A stretch of DNA of 64,000 bases from Cyclobacteriaceae bacterium (lineage in GTDB: Bacteria > Bacteroidota > Bacteroidia > Cytophagales > Cyclobacteriaceae), in contig BPHC01000007.1 in NCBI GenBank assembly GCA_026003355.1, forward strand, positions 108,586 to 172,585, in the 5' to 3' direction. Of this stretch, positions 46,401-55,761 are shown one piece after another; position 1 is the first letter of the stretch, and every line of letters starts with the position of its first letter. The position numbers were made by a program, and so were the translations under genes. The notes under the pieces are model-generated. The model searched no databases and was not told the DNA's origin. It saw nothing but the letters and a program-made list of their open reading frames with translations.

Positions 46401-47948
46401 TCATCGCAAGGCCACTTTGTTGATAAAGAAAAAGCGTTCTCTGGAGCGGGAAACGGCGGGGCTGTAAGGCCTTTGGATGCCGTATGCCAGAAATGTTCCC
46501 GGATACCAATACTCCAGCCGTTTTATTTCATCGTCAATTTCGGGCTCATCGGGCTGAAACGAGAGGTTAAGCTGGCGAAGGGTTTTGCCTTCTACCACGT
46601 TGTTGTTTTGTATAAGTTTGGAACGTATTCGGCTGTCGAACAGGTAAAGCAGCGCAATTCGATTGTGCCGGTAGTCCATTTTTACAAATTGCTCCAGGCT
46701 AAAGGTTTTAATATCGTTTATTTCAATGCTGTTGTCCCACTGCAGGTTGCCTGCCCGGTCGAAGCCTATAACAATGGCATGGGTGTAGCGGTAGCCGTCG
46801 AATATATACGGTACGTAAGCGCTTACGGCAAGACCGTAGTTATAGCGGTTGTCGCGTTTGTAAACCGGATAGTAAGCTTCGCCCAGCAATATAAACTGGC
46901 CGGCCCAGGGCACCAGTTCATGTACCAGCAGCCGGTACTGCAGGCGGGTGCGTTTTCCCTCGGTAATTCTTCGTTCAATACGTGCGCGCATGCGCTGCTC
47001 CTGGCGGGGTTTAAGGTATTTAAAAAAATTCTGCAGCAGGTAATACGGGTAGTACCGGGTTTCCTGGCTGCCAGACGGGCTAATTCGGGAAATAAATAAT
47101 CCCGAAGAATATTCGGATGACCGCATTCCGTAGGTCCCGGCTATAACCAGCTCGTTGCCCTGTGTTTTTAAGGCTCTTCCGGAAAGCAGGCTTACATCTG
47201 GTTCGGTATACAGCCGGTTATTGTACACCAGCTTTCCGGGCTCACTGTAATGCTTAACCCAGATAACCCTTTGCCTGGGCCGGGGCTGTGTGCTTATCAG
47301 TATGTTAAATGTCTGGTCGGGGTACACCTGTATCTGAAGCAGTTCGCCCGGCTCATTAAAAAGGCCAGGAAGAATTTTCGTTTTTCGGGAAGAAAACTCA
47401 TAGAATACCACTATGGGGACACTGTTGCCCAGGTATCCGCCAATCAGCACTCCCATTTTTGTAATTTCCATTTGTCCGGGCAGAAAGGGGATAATGTTGA
47501 ATATGGTATCCAATTTGTGTTGCCCGCTTTGCAGGTTGATGTTCAGCAACCGGAAGTGACTTTCTTTGTACTGGCCATGGATAAACAGCAGGTATTGAAT
47601 GGAATCGGACTGCCGGCTGAGTATGGGCTGAAAATTTTTTTCTACTACAATGCTTTTTATCCACCGGGTTTGAAAAGCTGTGTCCAGCCGGTGCAGCTCC
47701 AGCATATCCTGTTTTCGCTGGATATGGGTTCGGTAGAGCAGCACGCCAAAATCATGTACGGGAAGCACCCTGAATTCGGGGTCGCGGTTGTTGAGTTTGA
47801 TTTCCAACCTGTTTACCTGCTCAATCTGGGCATTGGTACCCGTGCAGAGCAGGATGTTAAGGAACGCGAACAGCGTTAATGTAAAAAACCTGCCTGAACG
47901 TATCGCCTGTCCGGCTTTTATTGCGGATACTTTGTATTCCCCATACAT
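46401..47948 (-). CDS. Secreted protein, tandem paralogue 2, unknown function
   Basis: About 515 residues. An extended N-terminal region leads into the hydrophobic core LTLFAFLNILLCTGTNAQ, a signal peptide. The mature protein is mostly beta strands and ends with SRSRERFFFINKVAL. It resembles the neighbouring gene (47857-49440) across its length: shared KILPGLF, an arginine-rich helical stretch, the NLQWD...DI motif and the YGIQ...F-INKV end. The start is uncertain: the first ATGs (47999, 47948) lie within the 3' end of the neighbour and give overlaps of 143 or 92 nt; I chose 47948. I do not recognise a known family. Confidence 0.7.
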   Translation of the reverse strand: MYGEYKVSAIKAGQAIRSGRFFTLTLFAFLNILLCTGTNAQIEQVNRLEIKLNNRDPEFRVLPVHDFGVLLYRTHIQRKQDMLELHRLDTAFQTRWIKSIVVEKNFQPILSRQSDSIQYLLFIHGQYKESHFRLLNINLQSGQHKLDTIFNIIPFLPGQMEITKMGVLIGGYLGNSVPIVVFYEFSSRKTKILPGLFNEPGELLQIQVYPDQTFNILISTQPRPRQRVIWVKHYSEPGKLVYNNRLYTEPDVSLLSGRALKTQGNELVIAGTYGMRSSEYSSGLFISRISPSGSQETRYYPYYLLQNFFKYLKPRQEQRMRARIERRITEGKRTRLQYRLLVHELVPWAGQFILLGEAYYPVYKRDNRYNYGLAVSAYVPYIFDGYRYTHAIVIGFDRAGNLQWDNSIEINDIKTFSLEQFVKMDYRHNRIALLYLFDSRIRSKLIQNNNVVEGKTLRQLNLSFQPDEPEIDDEIKRLEYWYPGTFLAYGIQRPYSPAVSRSRERFFFINKVALR

Positions 47949-49440
47949 AAAACGTCCGGTCTTTCCAGTATCGCACATATTCATCCCGGTCTTTTTCATT
48001 TCTCAGTTCGTCTTCCTCATCACTTAGTTGCAGAGGTATAACTTCTTCTGTGGCATTCTGGTTTTGTAAGTTAACTTTTTTTATGTGCAGGTTTGACTTC
48101 TTTTTGTATAAAATGTAAAGGTTTTGATTGGACATGCAGAAATCGCTCATCTGTTCAACAGCGGCCAGGCGGATGTCATCCAGGATAAAGGAGTAATCCC
48201 ACAATAAATTACCTTCGTGGTTAAAGGCCAGCACCACCGACCGGATAACCTTAACGTTGTCCTGTTCACGCGAAGAATCGACCGGATAAAAGGGGTTGTA
48301 CCACCGGTTATAAATGGGGGGGTAGTACAGGGGATTATACGGGTAAAATCCGGCAAAGGGAGGGTAGGGGTAAGGATACAGACCCGGATACATAAACGGA
48401 TCCCGACCGGCGGCTGAGGAGGGCACAAATACTTCGGCCAGCAGAATAAAGCCTTCGTCTGTTTCTTCGAGACGTATGGGCCTTACGTGATCGAGGTAAT
48501 CGGGTAGCCGGCCTGCGGTTATCAGGGCTTTTGTTTTTTCCTGTATGCGCTGGCGTCGGGCTTCTTTCAGGTGGTCGAGGTAATGGGTAAGTTCACCCAG
48601 CGCGTACAGGCGCGGATCGCGGCTTTGAAAGGGAACTACCGGCAAAGCAAAAAAGCCCATGGATTGCCGGGAGTGGGGGGCTCCCCATGTTCCGGCAACC
48701 AGCATGTCTTCGCGCTTCAGGGTGCTTACCAGGCAGGTTTGCGGAGCTCTTCTTTCACCTATGCTGATTTCGTTTTGAAACAGCTCTTTACCCTCTGAAT
48801 CGAATATGCGTAATACAAGCTTCCGGTTATTGCGGTTTTGGCGGTCCATGAACAGCACGGTGAAGGTGTTGTTTTCGTTGGTGCGCAAATCCAGCAGGTC
48901 GGTATCTTTCTGAAAGAGCCCGGGCAGAATTTTCAGGCTTTCGTTATCGGGCCTGAACAATAATATGGTGGGTTCATTATTCATATAACCGCCTAACAGG
49001 AAGTTGTTGCCGGCCTTTGTAAACCGTGTAAGAATGCAATTAATTTCAGGTTTTATTTCCCAGGCCTGCAGGGTGTCGGCCGATACTTCAACCAGTCGGA
49101 ATTCACTGCGCATCTGGTTATCGGCCAGCCCAAACAGCAAATAGAGTGCTGATGGGGAGTGTTCATAGCCCAGCAGGTTTCTGCGCTGGTCTATTTCAAC
49201 GTTTATTGCTTTGGTTTGGGTAAGCGTAGTATCGAGCAGCAGCACTTCCCACGTGCGGTTGCCGGATTTGTAGGTGTTGGTTTCGCGCACCAGAGCAAGG
49301 CCCTGGTTACCACGTGGAATAATCATGAACTCATGGTCGGTAAACCGGAGTTCTTTTTCAAACCGGTAAGGCTGGCTAATCTGTGCGTACAGGCCAAAAC
49401 TGGTTAAAAGTAAAAGCAGAACCGGTTTAAAAGCTCTCAT
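47857..49440 (-). CDS. Secreted protein, tandem paralogue 1, unknown function
   Basis: A 527-residue protein with a signal peptide (cleavage near GLYAQ). A beta-rich N-terminal half is followed by an Arg-rich helix, a Pro/Tyr-rich loop (YPGLYPYPYPPFAGFYPYNP and on, about residues 350-385), then NHEGNLLWDYSFILDDIRL. The end (DTFRQVFYINAVRVP) matches its paralogue, so the stop is genuine even though the next gene starts inside it. It begins 4 nt after the EVE-domain gene. Function unknown; the pair is Bacteroidota-like and probably envelope-associated. Confidence 0.75.
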   Translation of the reverse strand: MRAFKPVLLLLLTSFGLYAQISQPYRFEKELRFTDHEFMIIPRGNQGLALVRETNTYKSGNRTWEVLLLDTTLTQTKAINVEIDQRRNLLGYEHSPSALYLLFGLADNQMRSEFRLVEVSADTLQAWEIKPEINCILTRFTKAGNNFLLGGYMNNEPTILLFRPDNESLKILPGLFQKDTDLLDLRTNENNTFTVLFMDRQNRNNRKLVLRIFDSEGKELFQNEISIGERRAPQTCLVSTLKREDMLVAGTWGAPHSRQSMGFFALPVVPFQSRDPRLYALGELTHYLDHLKEARRQRIQEKTKALITAGRLPDYLDHVRPIRLEETDEGFILLAEVFVPSSAAGRDPFMYPGLYPYPYPPFAGFYPYNPLYYPPIYNRWYNPFYPVDSSREQDNVKVIRSVVLAFNHEGNLLWDYSFILDDIRLAAVEQMSDFCMSNQNLYILYKKKSNLHIKKVNLQNQNATEEVIPLQLSDEEDELRNEKDRDEYVRYWKDRTFYVWGIQSIRNKSRTGDTFRQVFYINAVRVP

Positions 49441-49444
49441 GCCG

Positions 49445-49846
49445 TTATTTTTCGCCAAGCTTCAGTATTGCGTCAAACTCGGTTGCCGATACGGGCTGTA
49501 CGGATAACCGGGGTGCCCGCACCAGCATCATGTTTGCCAGAGCTTTTTGTTGTTTTATAACAGCGAGGGGAACCGGATTTTTGAGTGGTTTAACGGGTGC
49601 CAGCTCAACGGCCAGCCAGTTTTTGTATTCCGGCTCCGGAAAGGCCTCGCGAATTACTTTGGCAATGCCCTGCACGGCTTTGTCGTTGCCGGTATGGTAC
49701 ACTAGCACCATATCGCCTTTTTTCATTTGTTTCAGGAAGTTTCTTGCCTGAAAGTTGCGGATACCATCCCAAACAGCGGTTTTGTCGCGTACCAGATTTT
49801 GCCACGCGTAGGTATCGGGTTCGGTTTTTACCAGCCAGTAATTCAT
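49445..49846 (-). CDS. EVE-domain protein (THYN1-like)
   Basis: A 133-residue PUA/ASCH-superfamily protein: MNYWLVKTEPDTYAWQNLVR, VWDGIRNFQARNFLKQMKKG, and MVLVYHTG. EVE domains bind modified bases in nucleic acids (5-methylcytosine-type in several members), and bacterial versions are thought to act in RNA or DNA modification sensing. It lies first in a tight minus-strand run before the secreted paralogues. Confidence 0.9.
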   Translation of the reverse strand: MNYWLVKTEPDTYAWQNLVRDKTAVWDGIRNFQARNFLKQMKKGDMVLVYHTGNDKAVQGIAKVIREAFPEPEYKNWLAVELAPVKPLKNPVPLAVIKQQKALANMMLVRAPRLSVQPVSATEFDAILKLGEK

Positions 49847-49914
49847 GTGCAGCGATTTGCTCCGAAAATAGTGAGTAAGCGCCTAAGTTTAAAAGGTTGC
49901 CGGACAAATTAACA

Positions 49915-51798
49915 TTAGTACGCCCGTACCAGTTTGCCTTCCATGTAATTAAGGTAGGCCCGGTTTACTACTTTGTTTCCGCCGGGGGTGGGGTAGTTTC
50001 CGGTAAAGTACCAGTCGCCGGTGTGGTGAGGGATAGCCTTGTGCAGGTTTTCTACGGTTTGAAACACTACTTCCAGTTCGGCCTGCATTTCGGTGGGGCG
50101 AACAATTTCGGCAATTTTATGGCTTACCTCTTCATAGGTAAACGCATCGTACAGTTTTTTTACGTGATTCTCCGGTTCTTTTTCTTTAACCGAGCGCCGG
50201 CACAGTTCATATACTTCTTCCAGCAGGTATTCCTTGCCGTGTTCCCTGAGCAGGTCAATAACGGCCCGGAACGCCACAAAGTCGCCCAGTCGGCTCATGT
50301 CAATGCCGTAGCAGTCGGGGTAACGGATTTGCGGGGCCGAGCTAACGATTACAATTTTTTTTGGTTCCAGCCGGTTAAGCATCCGGAGTATGCTCTTTTC
50401 GAGCGTGGTGCCGCGAACAATGGAGTCGTCTATTACCACGAGGGTATCTTTGTTTTTCTGTACGACTTCGTAGGTGGTATCATACACATGGGTTACCAGG
50501 TCATCGCGGTGGTCGTCATCGGTAATAAAAGTACGCAGGCGTGCGTCTTTAAGTACTATTTTTTCAACCCGGGGTCTGAACGACAGCAGGTCTTCCACCG
50601 GGTCAACCGAAGGTTTGCCTTCTATAATAATTTCTTTTCGCCGGCTGATGAGATATTCTTCAACACCGTTCATCATTCCGTAGAAGGCCGTTTCGGCCGT
50701 GTTGGGTATATAGCTGAATACCGTATTCTTGAGGTCGAACTGGATGGCCTTAAGTACCTGGGGTACGAGCAGTTTACCAAGCTGCTTGCGTTCGCGGTAA
50801 ATATCGGGGTCGTTACCGCGCGAAAAATAAATGCGTTCAAAGCTGCATGATTTTTTTTCACGGGGTGTTAGTACTTCGTATTGGCCGAACGAACCAGATT
50901 TATCAATGATAAGGGCGTAGCCGGGTTTTATTTCTTCTATCTGGTCGTACCGTATATTGAAGGCCGTTTTGATGGCAGGTTTTTCAGAGGCCACAACAAT
51001 TACTTCATCATCGGCATAGAAATAGGCCGGCCGGATACCGTTGGGGTCGCGTACTACAAATGCATGGCCCGATCCGGTTAATCCGGCCATGGCATAACCG
51101 CCATCAAAGTCCTTGCATGCGCGTTTCAGCACGCGTTGCAGGTTTATTTCTGTTTCAATGATTTCGGTTATTTCAGGATTTTCGTATTGATCTTTGTACT
51201 TATGGTACAGTTCCTGCACTTCTTCATCCAGGAAGTGTCCTATTTTTTCCATGACTGTTACGGTGTCTACTTTTTCTTTCGGGTGCTGACCAAGGTTTAT
51301 CAGCAGGCCGAACAGTTCATCAACGTTGGTCATGTTAAAGTTGCCGGCCATTACCAGGTTGCGGCTGCGCCAGTTGTTTTGCCGGTGAAAGGGATGAACG
51401 TTTTCTATGCTGTTAAGGCCGTGGGTTCCGTAGCGCAGGTGGCCCAGCCAAAGCTCACCGGTAAAGGCCACGTTTTGCCTGAGCCATTCGGCATCGCGAA
51501 ATTTTTCGCCTCCGGCTTTCTGGGCCTTCCGGTATTTTTTGCTTATTTTTTTGAACAGGGCAACCACGGGCTGTTGCTTCATAGACCGGTACCGGCTTAT
51601 GTAGCGGTAACCGGGGGGCAGGTCTATTTTAATGTTGGCAATGCCGGCACCGTCCTGACCGCGGTTATGCTGCTTTTCCATGAGTATGTACATTTTGTGC
51701 ATGGCATAAGCCGGGCCGTATTTGGCAATATAATAGGAGAGAGGTTTGCGCAGGCGGATTAGCGCAATTCCGCATTCATGGAGAATCTTATCGCTCAT
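49915..51798 (-). CDS. Amidophosphoribosyltransferase-like protein, extended
   Basis: A 627-residue Ntn-hydrolase/PRTase fusion. The catalytic Cys9 follows a short propeptide (MSDKILHE-CGIALIRL). The glutaminase domain continues with NRGQDGAG and RYGTHG, and the PRTase domain has the PRPP loop LVVIDDSIVRGTTLEK. It is about 130 residues longer than typical PurF (about 475-505 aa), with extra segments after the glutaminase core and at the C terminus. It may be a Bacteroidota-specific PurF paralogue; whether it makes phosphoribosylamine is not known from sequence. ATG 51798 sits 8 residues before the Cys. Confidence 0.8.
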   Translation of the reverse strand: MSDKILHECGIALIRLRKPLSYYIAKYGPAYAMHKMYILMEKQHNRGQDGAGIANIKIDLPPGYRYISRYRSMKQQPVVALFKKISKKYRKAQKAGGEKFRDAEWLRQNVAFTGELWLGHLRYGTHGLNSIENVHPFHRQNNWRSRNLVMAGNFNMTNVDELFGLLINLGQHPKEKVDTVTVMEKIGHFLDEEVQELYHKYKDQYENPEITEIIETEINLQRVLKRACKDFDGGYAMAGLTGSGHAFVVRDPNGIRPAYFYADDEVIVVASEKPAIKTAFNIRYDQIEEIKPGYALIIDKSGSFGQYEVLTPREKKSCSFERIYFSRGNDPDIYRERKQLGKLLVPQVLKAIQFDLKNTVFSYIPNTAETAFYGMMNGVEEYLISRRKEIIIEGKPSVDPVEDLLSFRPRVEKIVLKDARLRTFITDDDHRDDLVTHVYDTTYEVVQKNKDTLVVIDDSIVRGTTLEKSILRMLNRLEPKKIVIVSSAPQIRYPDCYGIDMSRLGDFVAFRAVIDLLREHGKEYLLEEVYELCRRSVKEKEPENHVKKLYDAFTYEEVSHKIAEIVRPTEMQAELEVVFQTVENLHKAIPHHTGDWYFTGNYPTPGGNKVVNRAYLNYMEGKLVRAY

Positions 51799-51824
51799 GC
51801 GGGATGGATGGCACAAAGTTACGC

Positions 51825-53900
51825 CTATTTTGGCGTATTGCCCAATTTTTGACCGGGTTTGGGTATGGTAAAGCTAAAAGTGCTGCCCTTTCCTTCCTGG
51901 CTTTCTACCCATATACGGCCTCCGTTTTTGCCTACGAATTCCTTGCAGAGAATAAGGCCCAGTCCGGTTCCTTTTTCGTTGGCGGTGCCGCGGGTGCTGT
52001 AGGGGTTTACCTTGTCGAAAAGCCTGCTACGCACTTCTTCGTTCATGCCAATTCCGTTGTCGGTTACGGAAACCGTCCATTCATTCGGTGATTCGGAAGC
52101 TGAAATAACAATTTCTCCGCCTTCGCGTGTAAACTTTATGGAATTGGTTAGCAGGTTACGGATTACCAGGTTAATGGTGTTGGCATCGGCCTGCGCCGTG
52201 GCATGTGCCGGCACTTCGTTCTTTATCCGGATATTTTTTTCATGGAAGGAGTTCATTAAATCAATGTTTTCCTTTACCAGGTTATGAAGATTTACCGCCA
52301 CAGGCTGCAGATTAAGCTTGTCCATCTGCAGCAGGGTCCAGTCGAGCAGGTTGTTCAGCAGGTTGCGGGTGTGGGTAAAGCGCTTGCGAAGTTCGTGGAT
52401 GGTTTGGGGCATTTCTTCGGGCCTGATGGCATTTTTGTCCATCAGATCCAGTATGCCGGCCAGGGCGTTTATGGGAGAGCGAAGGTCGTGTGAAATGATG
52501 GAGAAGAATTTGTCTTTTACCTGGTTGAGTTGTTCCAGTTCCTGGCTGCGCTTTTCGGTTTCTTCCTGATGTTGCAACAGCAGCATGTTAATCTTTCTTC
52601 TGCGCTGCCCGCTTCTATAAACTGTAAACAGCAGCACAATGGTAAGCGCTACTACTACTACCAGTATATTGCGTATAAGTTCCTGCTTTTTAAGCTCAGA
52701 CTGGCGTATTTGTTCCAGTTTGGTGAGCGAGGCAATGATATCGTCTTTCTCTTCGGTTTCGAACCGAACCTGATCGCGGAATAATTTCTGCTGCATGCTT
52801 AAGCTGAACAGGCTGTCGCGAAGTTGCTGGTACCTACGGTAATGCATGAGGGCTTTTTCAAAATCGCGGTTTTGCTCGTGGAGTCTGGCCAGTTGCTCGT
52901 GGCTGCGGATGGCCAGCAGGCGGGCGTTAAGTTGAGTAGCTGTTGTAAGGGCTGCCGTAATATGGGCAATGGCTTCCTTTGGTTTTCTCTCTTCAATAAA
53001 TACCATGCCTTGGCCAAGGGCGGCATCGGCCATGCCATAGCGGTTGTTGGTTCGTTGGTGGTACAGCCGGGCCGAGTCGTAATAGATTAATGAGCTGTCG
53101 TAATTTTTCAGATAAAGATAGGCCCGCGCCTCTTTGGCCATAATTTTGGGAATAAGTTCGGCCACGGTCGAGGCAGGATTGGCCTGTAAAAGTTTCTCGG
53201 CTTCGGTTTTAGCTTTTCTGAGGTAGTACAGGGCAGAGTCGTATTGACGCAGTCGCAGCTTTAGGTCGCCCATTTCGTCAAAGAAGTACGCCTCGCCTTC
53301 TTTGTCGTTTAGGTTCAGGCTTACCTTGCGCGAAAGTTTAAGGTGTTGTTCGCAGGTTTGATATTGCCCCAGCTCTTTAAAAACCCGTGCTATGTTGTGC
53401 AGGGCGATATTCATATACAACGAGTCTAAATGACTTCTTTCGCCTTTTTGCAACAGGCGGTAGGCCCTGGTTAGGTAAAAATAGGCCTCATCATATACAC
53501 CCATTTCATGGTAATAGTTGCCGATGTTCATGTAGCTAAGGCCCAGGTTGGTGCTGTCGTTAAGTTTAAGGGCGAGCGCAAGGGCCTGGTTTTCCTGTTC
53601 AATTGCCGAGGTGTAATCGCCACTAAGATTGAGCAACAGCCCCAGGTTGTGGTGGGCCATAAGTTGCTTTTTAAGGTGCCGGGCATTATCGGCCAGGTCA
53701 ACGGCTTTGCGGCCATATTGCAGTGCGCGGTTGTAATCGCGAAGCATCCACCGGCCCGATAGCTTAAGGTGCAGGTCAATGAGTACGGTATCAGCATGAG
53801 CACCGGATAATTCTTTTTCCAGGCTATCGGTTATCTTGTCCTGGCCGAAAAGACAGGTAAGGACGGCAGTGGCAAAAAATAGTATGAAGCCTACGCGCAT
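51825..53900 (-). CDS. TPR-containing sensor histidine kinase, HisKA type
   Basis: A 691-residue kinase with signal peptide, TPR repeats (residues 50-390), coiled coil, one transmembrane helix (LVVVVALTIVLLFTVY), HisKA domain with SIISHDLRSPINALAG, and a complete HATPase domain (NLLTNSIKFTREGG, TDNGIGM, GTGLGLILCKEFV). A complete kinase of the same build as the ATPase-less TPR protein at 36605. No response regulator is next to it. The start is ATG 53900; a GTG lies two codons upstream. Confidence 0.92.
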   Translation of the reverse strand: MRVGFILFFATAVLTCLFGQDKITDSLEKELSGAHADTVLIDLHLKLSGRWMLRDYNRALQYGRKAVDLADNARHLKKQLMAHHNLGLLLNLSGDYTSAIEQENQALALALKLNDSTNLGLSYMNIGNYYHEMGVYDEAYFYLTRAYRLLQKGERSHLDSLYMNIALHNIARVFKELGQYQTCEQHLKLSRKVSLNLNDKEGEAYFFDEMGDLKLRLRQYDSALYYLRKAKTEAEKLLQANPASTVAELIPKIMAKEARAYLYLKNYDSSLIYYDSARLYHQRTNNRYGMADAALGQGMVFIEERKPKEAIAHITAALTTATQLNARLLAIRSHEQLARLHEQNRDFEKALMHYRRYQQLRDSLFSLSMQQKLFRDQVRFETEEKDDIIASLTKLEQIRQSELKKQELIRNILVVVVALTIVLLFTVYRSGQRRRKINMLLLQHQEETEKRSQELEQLNQVKDKFFSIISHDLRSPINALAGILDLMDKNAIRPEEMPQTIHELRKRFTHTRNLLNNLLDWTLLQMDKLNLQPVAVNLHNLVKENIDLMNSFHEKNIRIKNEVPAHATAQADANTINLVIRNLLTNSIKFTREGGEIVISASESPNEWTVSVTDNGIGMNEEVRSRLFDKVNPYSTRGTANEKGTGLGLILCKEFVGKNGGRIWVESQEGKGSTFSFTIPKPGQKLGNTPK

Positions 53901-54019
53901 AAACACGCTTTAATATTCAAAAAAGCAAAAAGAACGGCAAACAAAAAAGGCGGTTTGGCGGGTAAACCTTACATCGTTACTTTTTTGGGGTTATATTCAG
54001 TAAAAAAGAACGGGCCTGC

Positions 54020-54823
54020 CTATTCCCATAAGGTCTGTTTTTCCAGTCTAACTTCCCTGCCAAAGAAGATGCGGGTAGCCAGTTCAAAGGCCCGGGTGTA
54101 ATCGGATACAAGAAACCGGTCGGGGGCGGGTGTCTGATGGTTCAGCAGGTTGTTCGCAGCCAGGTATTCGGCCACGGTACGGGCTACTATCTCGGCTGAG
54201 TCGAGTATGGCTACCTCGCCATTGTAGTATGCGCTTATTTCGTTCCGGATAAGGGGGTAGTGTGTGCATCCCAGTATGAGTGCTTCAATATTGTGCAGTT
54301 CAGGCGATGAAAGGTACCCGGCTATGATTTCATGGCTGATGCGGTTGTTGAAAAAACCTTCTTCAATCATGGGTGCCAGCAGGGGCGTGGCCAGTGGCCG
54401 CAGGGTAATGTTACGTCCTGTTTCGGCCAGCTTGCGGGCATATATGCCTGAGTGTATGGTGCGCCGGGTGCCGATTAACCCCACCTGCCTGCCTTCGTAA
54501 TGTTGGCTTACCCAATTAACCATCGGGTCGATAACGTTAATGATTTTTATTTTCCGTATGTATTCTTTGAGCAGTTCGTATGCGGCCGAGCTGGCCGAGT
54601 TGCAGGCAATAACCAGCAGTTTGCATCCCTGCCGGTGCAGGAAGTCGGCAATCTTTACCGAATAGGCCTGAATGGCAGCCTCCGATTTATCGCCATAAGG
54701 CAGGTGGGCGGTGTCGCCAAAATAGATAAGACTTTCCATGGGCAGTTGCTTCCGGATGGCATGGGCCACCGTTAGCCCTCCAATGCCGCTGTCGAAAATT
54801 CCTATAGGCCGGTTGTCAGACAT
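54020..54823 (-). CDS. murI: Glutamate racemase
   Basis: Makes D-glutamate for peptidoglycan. The 267-residue protein has the paired catalytic cysteines in ACNSASS (Cys74) and LGCTHYP (Cys186), the start MSDNRPIGIFDSGIGGLTVA and EGFFNN. The ATG is immediately preceded by the U-tract of a terminator hairpin that ends the upstream gene, leaving no room for a ribosome-binding site other than within the hairpin. Confidence 0.94.
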   Translation of the reverse strand: MSDNRPIGIFDSGIGGLTVAHAIRKQLPMESLIYFGDTAHLPYGDKSEAAIQAYSVKIADFLHRQGCKLLVIACNSASSAAYELLKEYIRKIKIINVIDPMVNWVSQHYEGRQVGLIGTRRTIHSGIYARKLAETGRNITLRPLATPLLAPMIEEGFFNNRISHEIIAGYLSSPELHNIEALILGCTHYPLIRNEISAYYNGEVAILDSAEIVARTVAEYLAANNLLNHQTPAPDRFLVSDYTRAFELATRIFFGREVRLEKQTLWE

Positions 54824-54858
54824 AAAAAAACTGCGGCAATATTAATTATTGCCGCAGT
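54824..54858 (-). terminator. Strong intrinsic terminator abutting murI start codon
   Basis: On the minus strand: 12-bp stem ACTGCGGCAATA pairing with TATTGCCGCAGT around a 5-nt loop, then seven Ts (one of them in the stem), directly followed by the murI ATG. It ends the zinc-ribbon gene at 54889 and may attenuate murI. Confidence 0.8.
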
Positions 54859-54888
54859 AAAAGACCGTGCTGTGCGAAAAAGGTTTTT

Positions 54889-55623
54889 TCAGGCGTTGGC
54901 AGAAAGTTTTGCCAGCACCTGTTCGCGTGCTTCGCGGTGGCCACAGTAGGTACACTCGAAATGTTTAACGAACAAGCCGGTTTCGTCCATAGTGGGCATT
55001 TTTTCAATTTCTTCACGCGAAATGCGCAGGGTAAAGTAACCGCATTCGGGGCATTCTTCGGCATGCTGATAGGCAAAATACTTTTCTATTTTCTTGTAGC
55101 CGGTGGCTTCATCAATCCAAACGTCATAATCAACCGAGTGGAATTGTTCTTCATGAATCATGTGCTCTTCCAGATGGGCATCTTCTTCGGCTTCGCTGAG
55201 TTTGCGCATCAGGTTGCCGGCGGGAGATTTGCGCGGTTTATTGCGCAACCTGCGCAAACGTTTTTCCACTGCGCGGGGATAATAAATGCGGATAAGGCTG
55301 TAGAAAATGTAGTAAGCAATAACGGTAAAACTAACGGTAATAAACATGCGTACATAAAACCAGGTCATCCCTTTTTCGTGGATCATGTCGGTAGCCAGGG
55401 TGTTGAAAAACAGGAAGCCTGCCGCTATGAAGCAAATTACTGCATACCAGAAGAATTTAATCTCGTTAAGGTTTACGTAATCGTACTTCTCCTTGTAATC
55501 TTTAATCAAAAGAATACGAAACTCGTGGTAAAGTAAAATAAGAAAACCCAGAACAATGAGCACCACAGTTCCCTGTAGCATATACTGGTTCCATGTGTTA
55601 AGAAATTCGTAAGGTACTTCCAT
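54889..55623 (-). CDS. Membrane protein with C-terminal zinc-ribbon-like domain
   Basis: A 244-residue protein of unknown family. Three hydrophobic segments occupy about residues 15-37, 58-75 and 88-112, followed by an Arg-rich stretch (KRLRRLRNKPRK). The soluble C-terminal half carries ECPECGYF and FECTYCGHRE, two CxxC pairs that could bind one zinc. It is followed by a terminator and then murI. I do not recognise a name for it. Confidence 0.72.
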   Translation of the reverse strand: MEVPYEFLNTWNQYMLQGTVVLIVLGFLILLYHEFRILLIKDYKEKYDYVNLNEIKFFWYAVICFIAAGFLFFNTLATDMIHEKGMTWFYVRMFITVSFTVIAYYIFYSLIRIYYPRAVEKRLRRLRNKPRKSPAGNLMRKLSEAEEDAHLEEHMIHEEQFHSVDYDVWIDEATGYKKIEKYFAYQHAEECPECGYFTLRISREEIEKMPTMDETGLFVKHFECTYCGHREAREQVLAKLSANA

Positions 55624-55713
55624 AGGCCGAGGGTTGTTTGGTAAAGTTCCACAAATTAAAAAAGAAATTGGTTAAACAAAACAGGGGGGTATTTGTCTGT
55701 AAAAAATGGCCGA

Positions 55714-55746
55714 TTTTTGCCGGAAAAGATAATTGCCATACTTTAG
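55714..55746 (+). promoter_or_regulatory. Promoter of fabI
   Basis: -33 TTTTTG (55714-55719), 19-nt spacer, -7 TACTTTAG (55739-55746), one mismatch to TAnnTTTG. The ATG of fabI is 16 nt downstream. Confidence 0.5.
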
Positions 55747-55761
55747 CAAAAATTTGAAATT

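Noticed and set aside
49897..50850. Long plus-strand open frame of about 317 codons opposite the PurF-like gene
   Set aside because: It is antisense to a conserved enzyme with intact motifs and reads as biased Phe/Tyr-rich sequence with no domain; codon bias of the opposite strand explains it.
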